Part shown: positions 22,192 through 31,535 of the stretch, one piece after another | Numbering within the stretch: position 1 is the first letter of the stretch | How the letters are laid out: each line of letters begins with the position of its first letter | NCBI RefSeq assembly: GCF_900105335.1 | Contig: NZ_LT629770.1 | Coordinates: 310,001-374,000 of the forward strand | Direction of reading: 5' to 3' | Length of the DNA stretch: 64,000 bases | Origin: Microbacterium paraoxydans | Lineage (GTDB): Bacteria; Actinomycetota; Actinomycetes; Actinomycetales; Microbacteriaceae | The notes under the pieces: generated by a model | Told to the model about the DNA's origin: nothing | The model's database searches: none | Seen by the model: only the letters and a program-made list of their open reading frames with translations | Made by a program: the position numbers and the translations under genes

Positions 22192-23492
22192 GCGCCGAGC
22201 TCCTCGACGACGGCGCCGCCGTCGACCGTGAGGACGCCGCCGTGCACCGTGTACTCCACGCGCCCGGGCAGTGCGCGGCCCAGGTAGGGCGAGTTCACGC
22301 TGCGCCCGTGCAGGTCCGCGGCGGTGAACACGCCGTCGACCGCGGGGTCGTACAGCGTGATGTGCGCGGGCTGCCCGGCAGTGAGCGGCGTGCCGTGGCC
22401 GGAGAGCCGTCCGATGCGGGCGGGCGTCGCGCTCATGACGCGGGCGACATCGGCCCAGCCGATCAGGCCGGTCTGCACCATCGACTGGTGCACGACCCGC
22501 AGGGCGCTCTCCAGACCGACCATGCCGTTCGCGGCGGCCTGCCACTCGCACGCCTTGTGCTCGCTGTGGTGCGGTGCGTGGTCGGTCGCGACGATGTCGA
22601 TCGTGCCGTCGGCCAGGCCCTCCCGGACCGCGAGAACGTCCTCTTCGCGGCGCAGCGGCGGGTTGACCTTGAACCGCGCGTCGTAGCCGCGGACCAGTTC
22701 GTCCGTGAGCAGCAGGTGGTGCGGCGTGACCTCCGCCGTCACGTTGACACCGCGCTTCTTGGCCCAGCGGATGATGTCGACGGAGCCGGCCGTTGACAGG
22801 TGGCACACGTGCAACCGTGAGCCGACGTGCTCGGCGAGGAGCACATCGCGGGCGATGATCGACTCCTCGGCGACCGCCGGCCACCCGGCCAGTCCGAGCT
22901 CGGCCGAGACGGTGCCCTCGTTCATCTGGGCGCCCTCGGTGAGCCGCGGGTCCTGCGCATGCTGGGCGATGACGCCGTCGAAGGACTTCACGTACTCCAG
23001 AGCCCGGCGCATGATCAGCGGGTCCCACACGCAGAAGCCGTCGTCGCTGAAGACCCGAACCTGGGCACGGGAGGTGGCCATGGCGCCCAGCTCGGCGAGG
23101 CGCTCACCCTTCTGCCCCACGGTGACGGCGCCGATCGGCTGCACGGTCGCGTAGCCGGCCGCCTCGCCGAGGGCGAGCTCCTGCTCGACCACGCCCGCCG
23201 TGTCGGCGACCGGGGAGGTGTTCGGCATCGCGAACACGGCGGTGAACCCGCCCGCCGCGGCCGCTCTGGTGCCGGTGAGGATCGTCTCAGAGGCCTCGAA
23301 CCCCGGCTCGCGCAGGTGGGTGTGCAGGTCGACGAGGCCCGGCAGCGCGACCAGGCCCGCGGCGTCGATCACCCGCGCGCCGGTGCGGGTGAGCCCCGTC
23401 CCGACCTCGGCGATGACGCCGTCCTCGATCATGATGTCGGCGCCGTCCGCGCCGAGCAGCTGTGCACCGGTGATGACGAGGGTCTCGCTCAC
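22188..23492 (-). CDS. pyrC: dihydroorotase
   Basis: Cyclises carbamoyl aspartate to dihydroorotate. 434 residues, a class I amidohydrolase. The first metal pair is in [13 protein letters not shown], the bridging-lysine region is replaced by the usual DDGFCVWD segment of this class, and TDHAPHH carries the last metal ligand. The start overlaps the pyrB stop (ATGA). Position and length match actinobacterial pyrC. Confidence 0.97.
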   Translation of the reverse strand: MSETLVITGAQLLGADGADIMIEDGVIAEVGTGLTRTGARVIDAAGLVALPGLVDLHTHLREPGFEASETILTGTRAAAAGGFTAVFAMPNTSPVADTAGVVEQELALGEAAGYATVQPIGAVTVGQKGERLAELGAMATSRAQVRVFSDDGFCVWDPLIMRRALEYVKSFDGVIAQHAQDPRLTEGAQMNEGTVSAELGLAGWPAVAEESIIARDVLLAEHVGSRLHVCHLSTAGSVDIIRWAKKRGVNVTAEVTPHHLLLTDELVRGYDARFKVNPPLRREEDVLAVREGLADGTIDIVATDHAPHHSEHKACEWQAAANGMVGLESALRVVHQSMVQTGLIGWADVARVMSATPARIGRLSGHGTPLTAGQPAHITLYDPAVDGVFTAADLHGRSVNSPYLGRALPGRVEYTVHGGVLTVDGGAVVEELGA

Positions 23493-24454
23493 AGGTCTCC
23501 CCCTCGTTCGTCGTCTCGTTCTCCTGCCAGCAGCAGGTACAGCACCGCCATGCGCACGGAGACCCCGTTCGACACCTGTTCCAGCACCGTCGAACGGGGG
23601 GAATCGGCAGCTTCGGAGGAGATCTCCAGTCCCCGGTTCATGGGTCCGGGGTGCAGGACAATGCTACCGCCCGGCAGAGCCGCCACGCGCCGTGCGTCCA
23701 GGCCCCACCGGCGCGAATACTCCCGCTCAGTCGGGAAATACGCCGCGTTCATCCGCTCGAGCTGGATGCGCAGCATCATCACGGCGTCCGGCCCCTCCGC
23801 GAGGGCTTCGTCCAGGTCGTAGACCACGCGGACCGGCCACAGGGACACGTTCTGTGGAACCAGGGTCGGCGGCGACACGAGCGTGACCTCGGCGCCGAGC
23901 GTGGTGAGCAGCCAGACGTTGGAGCGCGCCACCCGCGAATGCAGCACGTCACCGACGATCGTCACCCGGAGACCGGAGAGGTCGCGTCCGCGACTGTCCA
24001 CGCCGAAGCGACGCTTGCGGATGGTGAAGGCGTCGAGGAGCGCCTGGGTGGGGTGCTCGTGGGTGCCGTCGCCCGCGTTGACGACGCCGGCGGAGATCCA
24101 GCCGCTCGTCGCCAGGGTCTGCGGCGCGCCGGAGCCGGGGTGCCGCACGACGACCGCGTCGGCACCGATGGCCTCGAGCGTCTGCGCGGTGTCCTTCAGG
24201 CTCTCGCCCTTGGAGACGCTGGAACCCTTGGCGGCGAAGTTGATGACGTCGGCGGACAGGCGCTTCGCGGCGGCCTCGAACGAGATGCGGGTGCGCGTCG
24301 AGTCCTCGAAGAAGAGGTTCACGACGGTCTTCCCGCGGAGCGTGGGAAGCTTCTTGACCTCGCGGGACTGCGTGTCGGCCATGTCCTCCGCGACATCGAG
24401 GATGCGCAGGGCGGTCGCTCTGTCGAGGGTGCGGGTGTCGAGGAGATGCCTCAT
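23489..24454 (-). CDS. pyrB: aspartate carbamoyltransferase catalytic chain
   Basis: Joins carbamoyl phosphate and aspartate to carbamoyl aspartate. 321 residues. Carbamoyl-phosphate site [27 protein letters not shown], and [15 protein letters not shown] are intact. No pyrI regulatory chain is present, as expected for the Gram-positive type. Coupled to pyrR by ATGA overlap. Confidence 0.97.
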   Translation of the reverse strand: MRHLLDTRTLDRATALRILDVAEDMADTQSREVKKLPTLRGKTVVNLFFEDSTRTRISFEAAAKRLSADVINFAAKGSSVSKGESLKDTAQTLEAIGADAVVVRHPGSGAPQTLATSGWISAGVVNAGDGTHEHPTQALLDAFTIRKRRFGVDSRGRDLSGLRVTIVGDVLHSRVARSNVWLLTTLGAEVTLVSPPTLVPQNVSLWPVRVVYDLDEALAEGPDAVMMLRIQLERMNAAYFPTEREYSRRWGLDARRVAALPGGSIVLHPGPMNRGLEISSEAADSPRSTVLEQVSNGVSVRMAVLYLLLAGERDDERGGDL

Positions 24455-24981
24455 TCGCCGATCGTCACCTCCTCGGCGCCGTCGTTCTCGAACAGACGCA
24501 CGTTGACGCGCTCGGTGCGCGCGGAGGGGATGTTCTTGCCCACGAAGTCCGGGCGGATGGGAAGCTCCCGGTGTCCGCGGTCGATGAGGATCGCGAGCCG
24601 CACGACGGCGGGACGGCCGATCGACTGGAGGGCGTCGAGCGCGGCGCGGATGCTCCGGCCGGAGAACAGGACATCGTCGACGAGGACGACCGTCTTCCCG
24701 TCGATGCCGCCCGCGGGGATCTCCGTCGGCTGCGGCGATCGCGTCGGGTGCTTGGCGAGGTCGTCGCGGAAGAGCGTCACGTCGAGGGACCCGACGGGGA
24801 CGGAGACCTGCGCGATCTCGCTGATCAGGGCGGCGAGCCGATGGCCCAGCGTCACGCCGCGGGTCGGAATGCCCAGCAGGACGAGGTCGTCGGCCCCGCG
24901 ATTGGACTCGAGGATCTCGTGCGCGATCCGGGTCAGCGCTCGTGAGATGTCGGCTTGGTGCAACACAGTGCGCACACCCAT
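24451..24981 (-). CDS. pyrR: bifunctional pyr operon regulator / uracil phosphoribosyltransferase
   Basis: PyrR binds pyr mRNA in response to UMP/UTP and has weak uracil phosphoribosyltransferase activity. 176 residues with the PRPP loop [21 protein letters not shown] and [15 protein letters not shown]. The ATG at 24981 was preferred to the upstream GTG at 25005 because GGGAG stands six bases before it. It is the first gene of the pyr-car-pyrF-gmk operon. In mycobacteria PyrR acts by translational repression at the 5' leader; a short leader of about 48 nt is available here. Confidence 0.96.
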   Translation of the reverse strand: MGVRTVLHQADISRALTRIAHEILESNRGADDLVLLGIPTRGVTLGHRLAALISEIAQVSVPVGSLDVTLFRDDLAKHPTRSPQPTEIPAGGIDGKTVVLVDDVLFSGRSIRAALDALQSIGRPAVVRLAILIDRGHRELPIRPDFVGKNIPSARTERVNVRLFENDGAEEVTIGE

Positions 24982-25035
24982 CAGCCGCTCCCTTCTCCGC
25001 CTCACAGGACGGTGTTAAAGGTTGCTTGTGATCTC

Positions 25036-25041
25036 AGTCTA
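25036..25041 (-). promoter_or_regulatory. probable -10 element of the pyr operon
   Basis: TAGACT inside CGATAGACTG, about 55 bp before the pyrR ATG and just downstream of the PIN toxin stop. The shared ten-mer with the trp and yebC promoters supports it. The implied leader runs to the GGGAG site at pyrR. Confidence 0.55.
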
Positions 25042-25050
25042 TCGGAGGGA

Positions 25051-25431
25051 TCAGACGCCTACGACCTCGACACCGCGCTCTCTGGCGACCGTCGCGAGAC
25101 GACGGTCGAAGGTCGCCAGCGTCGCGCCGAACGCCTCCGCAGTGACGAGTACCGCGCAGTCCGGGAGCTTCAGGGAGGTCGCGGCGCGGAGCCGCGCGAT
25201 GTGGACCGGTTCGTCGACCGTCTCCTCCCGACGCAGCAGCCCGAGGGAGTCGATCTTGGCGAGATCGGCGAGCTCTGTGCCCATCCGCGCCGGATGCACG
25301 AGCGTCTCCGCGAGGGTGATCGGGTGGATCAGAAGGTCTTCCTCGGTATCGAGGATGTCGAACGCCGCCTCCTGGTGGACATCGTCGGTGGAAAGGTGCG
25401 CGATGAGGACACCGGCGTCCACGACGATCAC
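25051..25431 (-). CDS. PIN-domain (VapC-like) ribonuclease toxin
   Basis: 126 residues from the GTG at 25431, which overlaps the antitoxin stop by four bases (GTGA). The PIN-domain acids are visible: Asp5 in VIVVDAGVLI, the Glu of ITLAETLVHP, the Asp of LKLPDCAVLV and the Asp of ATLATFDRRLA. VapC toxins cut RNA (often tRNA or rRNA) unless bound by the partner. The frame stays open further upstream but that part is antitoxin antisense-frame sequence. Which RNA it would cut cannot be told. Confidence 0.88.
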   Translation of the reverse strand: MIVVDAGVLIAHLSTDDVHQEAAFDILDTEEDLLIHPITLAETLVHPARMGTELADLAKIDSLGLLRREETVDEPVHIARLRAATSLKLPDCAVLVTAEAFGATLATFDRRLATVARERGVEVVGV

Positions 25432-25685
25432 TCCGGCCAGTCCTTCCGGAGAGCGTCGAGATACCCCGGTGGATAGGCGATCGATCCCCGCGTCGCCTCG
25501 AGCGCCGCCCGCCGGGTCGCGCGCCGGTGGGATCCTCGCTCTGCGAGCCGCTCCGCCCCCAGCACCGCGAGCCTCGCCACCTGCTCCGACTTCGGCAGTC
25601 CTGGCCACTCGCTTTCCGCGAGTTCCAGCGCCTCGCGCAGCGCGGCGGTCTGCGTCACCTGGATGCGGGTCAGAGCGGTCGGCAT
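25428..25685 (-). CDS. antitoxin of the PIN-toxin pair, probable ribbon-helix-helix protein
   Basis: 85 residues. The N-terminus ALTRIQVTQTAALREALELAES looks like a ribbon-helix-helix strand plus helix; the C-terminal half is basic then ends IAYPPGYLDALRKDWPE, a typical unstructured toxin-wrapping tail. It precedes the PIN toxin with a four-base overlap. The ATG follows TACAGT by exactly six bases, so the mRNA is probably leaderless. A perfect 11-bp inverted repeat covers that promoter (see the operator entry), fitting autorepression. Confidence 0.8.
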   Translation of the reverse strand: MPTALTRIQVTQTAALREALELAESEWPGLPKSEQVARLAVLGAERLAERGSHRRATRRAALEATRGSIAYPPGYLDALRKDWPE

Positions 25686-25691
25686 CGCCTC

Positions 25692-25722
25692 ACTGTACCA
25701 CCGGCTGCACTCGGTGGTACAG
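25692..25722 (-). promoter_or_regulatory. toxin-antitoxin promoter and palindromic operator
   Basis: Arms CTGTACCACCG (25693-25703) and CGGTGGTACAG (25712-25722) form a perfect 11-bp inverted repeat with an 8-base spacer. The left arm contains the -10 hexamer TACAGT (25692-25697, minus strand), six bases before the antitoxin ATG. A repressor bound here would block the polymerase directly. Confidence 0.7.
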
Positions 25723-25729
25723 GCGCAGA

Positions 25730-27307
25730 TCAGCTCGCCTCGCGGAGCACCGGATCCGTCACGTCGTCGATCTTCGAGGAACGGATCGGGTGGCCGCTCG
25801 TGGAGAGGCAGCGTCCGGTCTTCAGGTCCCACTTCCAGTCGTGCATGCTGCACGTGAGGATGCCGTCCTCGTCGACCTTCCCCGTCTTGGTGAGGTCGGC
25901 GCGCAGGTGGGGGCAGCGGCGCTGGACGACCCAGTCGCCGATCTCCGCGTCCTCGGTCTGGTCGGTCTGCTCCTGGTACCAGTTCTCGACGTACTCGATC
26001 CGGTCGACCGAGAGGCACTTGAGGAACGTAGTGAGGAACTCGTTGAACTTGCCGCTGCGGCCGACCGAGAACTGCATCGACAGGAAGATCGAGTTCGACC
26101 AGTCGATCTCGTGGTCGCGGATGTTCGTCGAGACGAGGTCGGCCGGGATCGTGTACCAGTACACGCACTCCTCCCCCGCGTACTCGCGGACCTTGGCGCG
26201 CGGGAAGTCGACCACCATGTCCAGCTCCCCGATGCGGAAGCGGACGTGCCCGCCGACCCCGAGGCGGATGGTGCGCGACTTCTTCAGCAGCGGCTCCCAC
26301 CACTCCTTGATCGCGGCCAGCATCTCGTCGGGCGGGATGATCTCGGCGCGCGAGGCCTCCTCGTCGCGGATCTCCTGCTGGCGGGTCGCGCGCTGCTCCT
26401 CCAGGTACTCCCACTTCTCGTCGAAGATGTGGGTGAGCTCGGCCTCGGTGTAGAGCGTCTGCTCGGTGGTCACCGCACCACCGTCGATCGTGACGAGCGT
26501 GCCGGGGACGAAGAGCTGCCCGTCGTACTTCGGGGCCAGCTCCTTCATGTGCGCGATGAACTGCTTCTGGTCCGTGAAGATGGACTCGCCGTTGCGGCCC
26601 ATCCCGTTGAAGTCGAAGAGGTCGTCGCGGAGGAACATGGGCGGGCCCGCCATCGGGAAGACGTGCGGAGCGTCGACCTTCTCGATGTAGTACATCGCGC
26701 GCTTGTTCTGCGCCTCGCGCTTGAGGCGGGCGAAGTTCTGCTTCGCATCCAGCGGGAGGTCGTAGACCATGGGCCACCAGATCGCCCCGGAGACCTGCGT
26801 GAAGTAGGCGTCGGGCTTCCCGAAGTGCAGCAGCTTGTCGAGGTCGAGCGGATGCGAATCGTTCTGGTTCAGCATCGAGCCGGTGCCGTCGTCGACGCTG
26901 AGCGACGAGTCGCCGATCGGGCCGTCGCTCGGAGCGCGCAGCGGGGTGATCATCATCTTGAGCGCTCCGCGCTCGATGATCTCGCCGGCGGGCGCGTAGG
27001 TGATGTTCGTGTAGCCGAGCGCCCGGATGTCCTGCTCCAGGTCGTCGATCGGATACTCCGGCAGGAGCACCTCGATGTCCTTGCGGATGTACCGCTCCAG
27101 CAGCGCCGGGTCGAAGTGGTCGCGGTGCCGGTGCGAGATGTAGAGGAAGTCGGCTTCGCGGCCGTAGCGCTCCCAATCGAGGGCACGGTTGTCCGGGAAC
27201 GGGAACCAGGACCCGAAGAAGGACGGGCCGAGCACCGGGTCGCAGATGATGTTGCCGCCCACCGTCTCGATGAACATGCCGGCGTGGCCGAGTCCCGTGA
27301 TCCGCAT
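25730..27307 (-). CDS. namH: Rieske / metallo-beta-lactamase-fold oxygenase, probable UDP-N-acetylmuramate hydroxylase (NamH)
   Basis: 525 residues. An N-terminal MBL-fold domain has HRHRDH (59-64) and HEIDWSN later; the C-terminal Rieske [2Fe-2S] domain has C465-x-H467 and C486-x2-H489 (RRCPHLRAD, LTCSMHDWKWD). This two-domain order and size resemble mycobacterial NamH (Rv3818), which turns UDP-MurNAc into UDP-N-glycolylmuramate, and more distantly CMP-Neu5Ac hydroxylase. Glycolylated muramic acid is a known trait of Microbacterium, so the assignment fits. It has its own promoter (TACAAT at 27336) and AGAGGAA before the ATG. Substrate is inferred, not shown. Confidence 0.75.
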   Translation of the reverse strand: MRITGLGHAGMFIETVGGNIICDPVLGPSFFGSWFPFPDNRALDWERYGREADFLYISHRHRDHFDPALLERYIRKDIEVLLPEYPIDDLEQDIRALGYTNITYAPAGEIIERGALKMMITPLRAPSDGPIGDSSLSVDDGTGSMLNQNDSHPLDLDKLLHFGKPDAYFTQVSGAIWWPMVYDLPLDAKQNFARLKREAQNKRAMYYIEKVDAPHVFPMAGPPMFLRDDLFDFNGMGRNGESIFTDQKQFIAHMKELAPKYDGQLFVPGTLVTIDGGAVTTEQTLYTEAELTHIFDEKWEYLEEQRATRQQEIRDEEASRAEIIPPDEMLAAIKEWWEPLLKKSRTIRLGVGGHVRFRIGELDMVVDFPRAKVREYAGEECVYWYTIPADLVSTNIRDHEIDWSNSIFLSMQFSVGRSGKFNEFLTTFLKCLSVDRIEYVENWYQEQTDQTEDAEIGDWVVQRRCPHLRADLTKTGKVDEDGILTCSMHDWKWDLKTGRCLSTSGHPIRSSKIDDVTDPVLREAS

Positions 27308-27335
27308 TGCATTCCTCTCGAAGATGAACCGTTCG

Positions 27336-27341
27336 ATTGTA
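27336..27341 (-). promoter_or_regulatory. probable -10 element of namH
   Basis: TACAAT on the minus strand, 28 bp before the namH ATG, with a Shine-Dalgarno AGAGG between. It is one of the best -10 matches in the window; no convincing -35 was seen. Confidence 0.5.
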
Positions 27342-27387
27342 CCGACGGCTCCCTGAGCACCCGGCGGGACGGGCCGGGGAAAACGGT

Positions 27388-30342
27388 CTAGTCGTCGAAG
27401 AGACCGCGGATGTCGTCCGCCGTGAGCGCCTGGGCGAAGAGCGCGTCATCATCGAGCACGGCGGTGAACAGGCGGGCCTTGCGGCGTTGCAGCGCGAGGA
27501 CCTTCTCCTCGATCGTTCCGCTGGCGATCATGCGGGAGACGAACACCTGGCTGCGCTGGCCGATGCGGTGCGTGCGGTCGACGGCCTGGGCCTCGGCGGC
27601 GGGGTTCCACCACGGGTCGAGGAGGAACACGTAGTCGGCCTCGGTCAGCGTGAGCCCGAACCCGCCGGCCTTCAGGCTGATGAGGAAGACGGGCTGCTCC
27701 CCCTCCGCGAAGTCCGCGACCACCTGCTCGCGATGACGCGTCGAGCCGTCGAGGTGCGCGTACGGGATGCCGGCGGCGTCCAGACGCGCGGCCGCCATGT
27801 CGAGGAAGGACGTGAACTGGCTGAACACGAGCGCGCGGTGCCCCTCCGCCTGCAGCTCGACGATCCGCTCCAGGAGCTCGTCGAGCTTGCGGGAGCCGAG
27901 GCGCGCGTCGGCCGGGTCGATCAGCGCCGGAGCGAGACTCAGGATCCGCAGCAGCGTCAGGGAGCGGAACACGATGAAGCGGTTGCGGTCGAGATCCTCC
28001 AGCAGGCCGAGCACCTTCTGCCGCTCCCGCTGCAGCACCGTCTCGTAGAGCTCGCGATGCCCGGCGCTCAGCTCGATCTCCAGCACCTGCTCCTGCTTCG
28101 GCGGGAGGTCCGGGGCGACGAGTTCCTTGGTGCGGCGGAGCACGAGCGGGCGGATCCGTCGTCGGAGCTGCGCGAGGCGGCGCTGCCGATACGGTCCGCC
28201 CTCCGCGTTCTCCGGCACCTTCCCCTGCTCGATCGGCTGGATGTAGTGCTCGCGGAACTTCCGCGCGGAAGCGAACAGGCCGGGTGCCGTGAGCTTCAGC
28301 AGCGCCCAGAGCTCCTCGAGGCTGTTCTCCAGCGGCGTGCCCGTGACCGCGATGGTGACGTCGGCGGGGAAGCGCGCGACGGCACGATGCAGCTTCGTCG
28401 CCGGATTCTTCACGAACTGGGCCTCGTCGAGGATCAGCCCGGCCCAGGTGACGCTCGCGAACCCCTCTTCGTCGAGCCGGGCGACGGCGTAGGTGGTCAG
28501 GACCACATCGGCCTCGCGAGCCACGGCGGCCACAGCAGGACCGGCGGTGGAGTCCCGGGTGATCACGCGGAGACCCGGAGCGAACCGCGCTGCCTCGGTG
28601 CGCCAGGTCGCCAGCACGGATGTCGGCACCACCACGAGGAAAGGGCGTCCCTCCCCCGCCGCACGGGCGTGCAGGATGAGCGCAAGCAGCTGGACCGTCT
28701 TCCCGAGACCCATGTCGTCGGCGAGGATGCCGCCGAGCCGGTGCGACCAGAGGAACGCGAGCCAGTCCAGCCCCTCCTTCTGGTACGGCCGCAACTGTGC
28801 GGTGAGTCCCGGAGGGATCGGCACCGCCGGTACCGCGGTGGCGCTGCGCAGTCCCTCGGCGGTGGCCCGCCAGCTCACCGCGGGAAGGGCCTCGTCCGCC
28901 AGATCCTCGAACTCCTCCCACAGATCCGTCTGATGACGGCTGATCCGCGGGCCCGTCTCCCACTCGTCCAGATCCCCGGCCTCGTCGAGGAGGTCGCGCA
29001 GGCGGTCGAGCGCCGGGTGGTTCAGGGAGAAGTAGCTGCCGTCGACGAGCAGGAGCTTTCGCCGGCCCGCGCTCAACGCCGTGAACAGCGGCTCGAAGGG
29101 AATGTTCCGCCCGTCGATGCGGACGATCACGCCGAGGTCGAACCAGTCCGGGTCGGTGCTCTCCACGGTCGAGACCGTGATCTCCGGCTCCCCGGCGAGC
29201 TCGCGATACGTCTTGCGGCGGCCCGACACCTCCACCTCGACGCCCTCCGCCTCCACGGCGGGGACGACGCGGGTCATGAACTCCGCGGCCCCCACGTCGT
29301 GGAACGCCCCCGCGGGGGCGAAGGCGACGCCGTGCTCCTGCCAGACGCTCCGGATCCGATGCGTCGCAGAGGCTTCGGCCTCCGGATCGCGCACGGCCTC
29401 CGGACCCGGCGTGAACGGCACCCGCCCGAAGCCGCGATAGTCCCACTCGATGGCGTATTCCACGGTGTCGCCGCGACGGAACGCCACCCGCAGCACGGCA
29501 CGAGGTGGCGGGAGGTCGGGTAGCGCGACGCGGCCGACCGCGCGGACGCAGAGGCGACGCGCGAGGAGCGGATAGGCATCCTGGAGGAAGGCCGTCTCCT
29601 CCTCCGCGGGGACGACGAGCGTCCGGGCCCGGAGCAGCGACTGCGCCGGCCCTACGAGCGGAAGCTCCGCGAGCGTCACCTGCAGGCGCGACCCGCTCTG
29701 CGCGACCTCGTACACGCCGGAGCGCCCGAGGGCGCGGATGCTGCCCGGCGGCGTCTCGCGCCCGTCCAGGGTCACGACCGGACGGACGACGAGGCCGCCG
29801 TCGTCGTCACGGGACACGGTCGCCGTCAGTTCCGCGGTGTCGGCGAGGACGAGCGTCGTCGACCGCTGCGCCGCCACGAGCGGGATGCCGAGGTCGGTCG
29901 CCGACCGCAGATGCCCCCAGAGGAGCCGCGACTCGATCAGGTCGGCGACGAGCCAGTCCCCCGCCGTGCCGGAGAGCAGCGTGTCGCGCGCGATGCTCAG
30001 CAGATCGGCGAACCACCGCGACCGTTCCCGACCGTACTGGTCCGGCGCGCGGCGGACCGCGTCCCAGGTGGCGGAGCCGAGCACCCAGGACCCCGTCGCC
30101 GCGCTCCGCTCCAGCGGACGGATGCCGAGGAGGATCTCCCCCACACCCTTGGCGACGTCGCGGGGGGTCGCGGTGCGCTGCGGGCGTGATGCCCACGGAT
30201 TGGCTCCTCGGGCGTCGCGGACGCGCACCTCGAACCCGAGGGCGAGCGGAGTCGCCGCCGCCGGAGCAGTGCCGACGTCGAACAGGGCACGCCAATCCCG
30301 CGCGCCGTCTCCCGGGGTGGCGGAGGCGGGCGGGCGGATCAT
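27388..30342 (-). CDS. SNF2/RapA-family DEAD-like helicase
   Basis: 984 residues from the ATG at 30342 (AGGA seven bases upstream). The C-terminal half is a complete SNF2 ATPase: Q-like motif LRPYQKEGLDWLAFLW, Walker A DDMGLGKT (542-549), DEAQ (639-642), AVTGTPLENSLEELW, LVFSQFTSFLDM, and motif VI QAVDRTHRIGQ. The first 500 residues have no zinc-finger or SWIM motif that I can recognise. Such proteins move along DNA and displace bound proteins or RNA polymerase; the exact role is unknown. It sits between nusB and namH, where some relatives have nusB directly before pyrR. Confidence 0.9.
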   Translation of the reverse strand: MIRPPASATPGDGARDWRALFDVGTAPAAATPLALGFEVRVRDARGANPWASRPQRTATPRDVAKGVGEILLGIRPLERSAATGSWVLGSATWDAVRRAPDQYGRERSRWFADLLSIARDTLLSGTAGDWLVADLIESRLLWGHLRSATDLGIPLVAAQRSTTLVLADTAELTATVSRDDDGGLVVRPVVTLDGRETPPGSIRALGRSGVYEVAQSGSRLQVTLAELPLVGPAQSLLRARTLVVPAEEETAFLQDAYPLLARRLCVRAVGRVALPDLPPPRAVLRVAFRRGDTVEYAIEWDYRGFGRVPFTPGPEAVRDPEAEASATHRIRSVWQEHGVAFAPAGAFHDVGAAEFMTRVVPAVEAEGVEVEVSGRRKTYRELAGEPEITVSTVESTDPDWFDLGVIVRIDGRNIPFEPLFTALSAGRRKLLLVDGSYFSLNHPALDRLRDLLDEAGDLDEWETGPRISRHQTDLWEEFEDLADEALPAVSWRATAEGLRSATAVPAVPIPPGLTAQLRPYQKEGLDWLAFLWSHRLGGILADDMGLGKTVQLLALILHARAAGEGRPFLVVVPTSVLATWRTEAARFAPGLRVITRDSTAGPAVAAVAREADVVLTTYAVARLDEEGFASVTWAGLILDEAQFVKNPATKLHRAVARFPADVTIAVTGTPLENSLEELWALLKLTAPGLFASARKFREHYIQPIEQGKVPENAEGGPYRQRRLAQLRRRIRPLVLRRTKELVAPDLPPKQEQVLEIELSAGHRELYETVLQRERQKVLGLLEDLDRNRFIVFRSLTLLRILSLAPALIDPADARLGSRKLDELLERIVELQAEGHRALVFSQFTSFLDMAAARLDAAGIPYAHLDGSTRHREQVVADFAEGEQPVFLISLKAGGFGLTLTEADYVFLLDPWWNPAAEAQAVDRTHRIGQRSQVFVSRMIASGTIEEKVLALQRRKARLFTAVLDDDALFAQALTADDIRGLFDD

Positions 30343-30385
30343 GAGACGATCCTGCCCGCCACCGCCGACACCGCCGCTGCGGCGC

Positions 30386-30796
30386 TCAGGCCGAGCGGGC
30401 GACGCGGGCGAGCACGCCGTGCACGAACGCGCCCGACTCGTCGGTGGAGAACTCCTTCGCGAGCTCCACCGCCTCGTCGATCGCGACCGCGGTCGGCACC
30501 TCGTCGTTGTAGAGGATCTCCCACGCGCCGATGCGCAGCAGGGCGCGATCGACGGCGGGCATCCGCTCGAGCTTCCAGTCACGGCTGTGCGTCGTGATCT
30601 GCTCGTCGATCTCGTCGCGCTGGTCGATGATGCCGTCGACGATCTCGCGGGCGTACAGCCACGATGCCTCGCGCGCGGGCTCGTTCGCCGCGCGCTTCGC
30701 CTCGGCGGCGAGGGCCACCGCGACCTCGTCGCCGCGGACGTCGGCGGAGAACAGGATGTCGAGCGCGCGCTTGCGCGCCTTCGTGCGGGCGCTCAC
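30386..30796 (-). CDS. nusB: transcription antitermination protein NusB
   Basis: RNA-binding Nus factor for rRNA operon antitermination. 136 residues, all helical, with ARKRALDILFSADVRG and the end RMPAVDRALLRIGAWEILYNDEVPTAVAIDEAVELAKEF. Starts at a GTG three bases after the efp stop, so it is probably translated from the same mRNA. Order efp-nusB is conserved in actinobacteria. Confidence 0.97.
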   Translation of the reverse strand: MSARTKARKRALDILFSADVRGDEVAVALAAEAKRAANEPAREASWLYAREIVDGIIDQRDEIDEQITTHSRDWKLERMPAVDRALLRIGAWEILYNDEVPTAVAIDEAVELAKEFSTDESGAFVHGVLARVARSA

Positions 30797-30799
30797 GCC

Positions 30800-31360
30800 T
30801 TACTTCTCGCGGCCGAGGTACTCGCCCGTGCGGGTGTCGACCTTGACCTTCGTGCCGGTCTCCAGGAACAGCGGGACCTGGATCTCGTAGCCGGTCTCGA
30901 GCGTCGCGGGCTTGGTGCCGGCGGACGAGCGGTCGCCCTGCAGACCGGGCTCGGTGTAGGTCACCTCGAGGATGACCGAGGCCGGGAGGTCGATGTAGAG
31001 GGGGTTGCCGTTGTTGAGGGCGATGGTGACCTGCTGGTTCTCGAGCAGGAAGTTCTTCGCGTCGCCGACCGTGGCCGCCGGCAGCGTGATCTGGTCGAAG
31101 TCGGTCTGGTCCATGAACACGAACCCGTCACCGTCGGTGTAGAGGTAGGTGTAGTCCCGGCGGTCGACGTTCTCGATGTCGATCTTCGCCCCGGCGTTGT
31201 ACGTGCGGTCCACGGTCTTGCCCGAGACGACGTTCTTCAGCTTCGTGCGGACGAAGGCGCCGCCCTTGCCGGGCTTGACGTGCTGGAACTCGATGACGCT
31301 CCAGAGCTGCCCGTCGATGCTGAGGACGACGCCGTTCTTGATGTCTGCGGTGGATGCCAT
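30800..31360 (-). CDS. efp: translation elongation factor P
   Basis: Relieves ribosome stalling at polyproline stretches. 186 residues from the ATG at 31360, three domains. The tip loop reads VKPGKGGAF with the lysine normally modified in other phyla; no EpmA or YmfI gene is visible nearby, and actinobacterial EF-P with a PGKG loop is known to work unmodified. The longer frame upstream has no EF-P similarity. First gene of the efp-nusB unit. Confidence 0.97.
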   Translation of the reverse strand: MASTADIKNGVVLSIDGQLWSVIEFQHVKPGKGGAFVRTKLKNVVSGKTVDRTYNAGAKIDIENVDRRDYTYLYTDGDGFVFMDQTDFDQITLPAATVGDAKNFLLENQQVTIALNNGNPLYIDLPASVILEVTYTEPGLQGDRSSAGTKPATLETGYEIQVPLFLETGTKVKVDTRTGEYLGREK

Positions 31361-31413
31361 GTGCGAGGAGTTCCGTTCCTGAGTCCGTGGGGGCCGGGGT
31401 CGGCCGACAGTCG

Positions 31414-31419
31414 ATTCTA
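31414..31419 (-). promoter_or_regulatory. probable -10 element of efp-nusB
   Basis: TAGAAT about 54 bp before the efp ATG, in the 175-bp gap between efp and the divergent plus-strand gene. A CGATAGAC string at 31451-31458 on the plus strand could be the facing promoter. Confidence 0.45.
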
Positions 31420-31535
31420 CGGGATGCCCGGCGCGGGCCGTCGCGAGGCACGATAGACGCTCCTCCGCGAGAGCGGAAGCCCCGTGACGATGCCCGTGGC
31501 CCCGGGCAGCGTGGACGAGGACAGGAGGAATCGAC

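Noticed and set aside
24982..25005. GTG at 25005 as the pyrR start
   Set aside because: It adds only MRRRRERL and lies on the Shine-Dalgarno site of the better ATG at 24981.
27348..27362. CTCCCTGAGCACCCGG between namH and the helicase
   Set aside because: Possible remnant of the repeat, but too short and too diverged to call.
25022..29523. Long plus-strand frames opposite the toxin, namH and helicase genes
   Set aside because: No domain is recognisable, composition is that of antisense high-GC frames, and the minus-strand genes carry all motifs.
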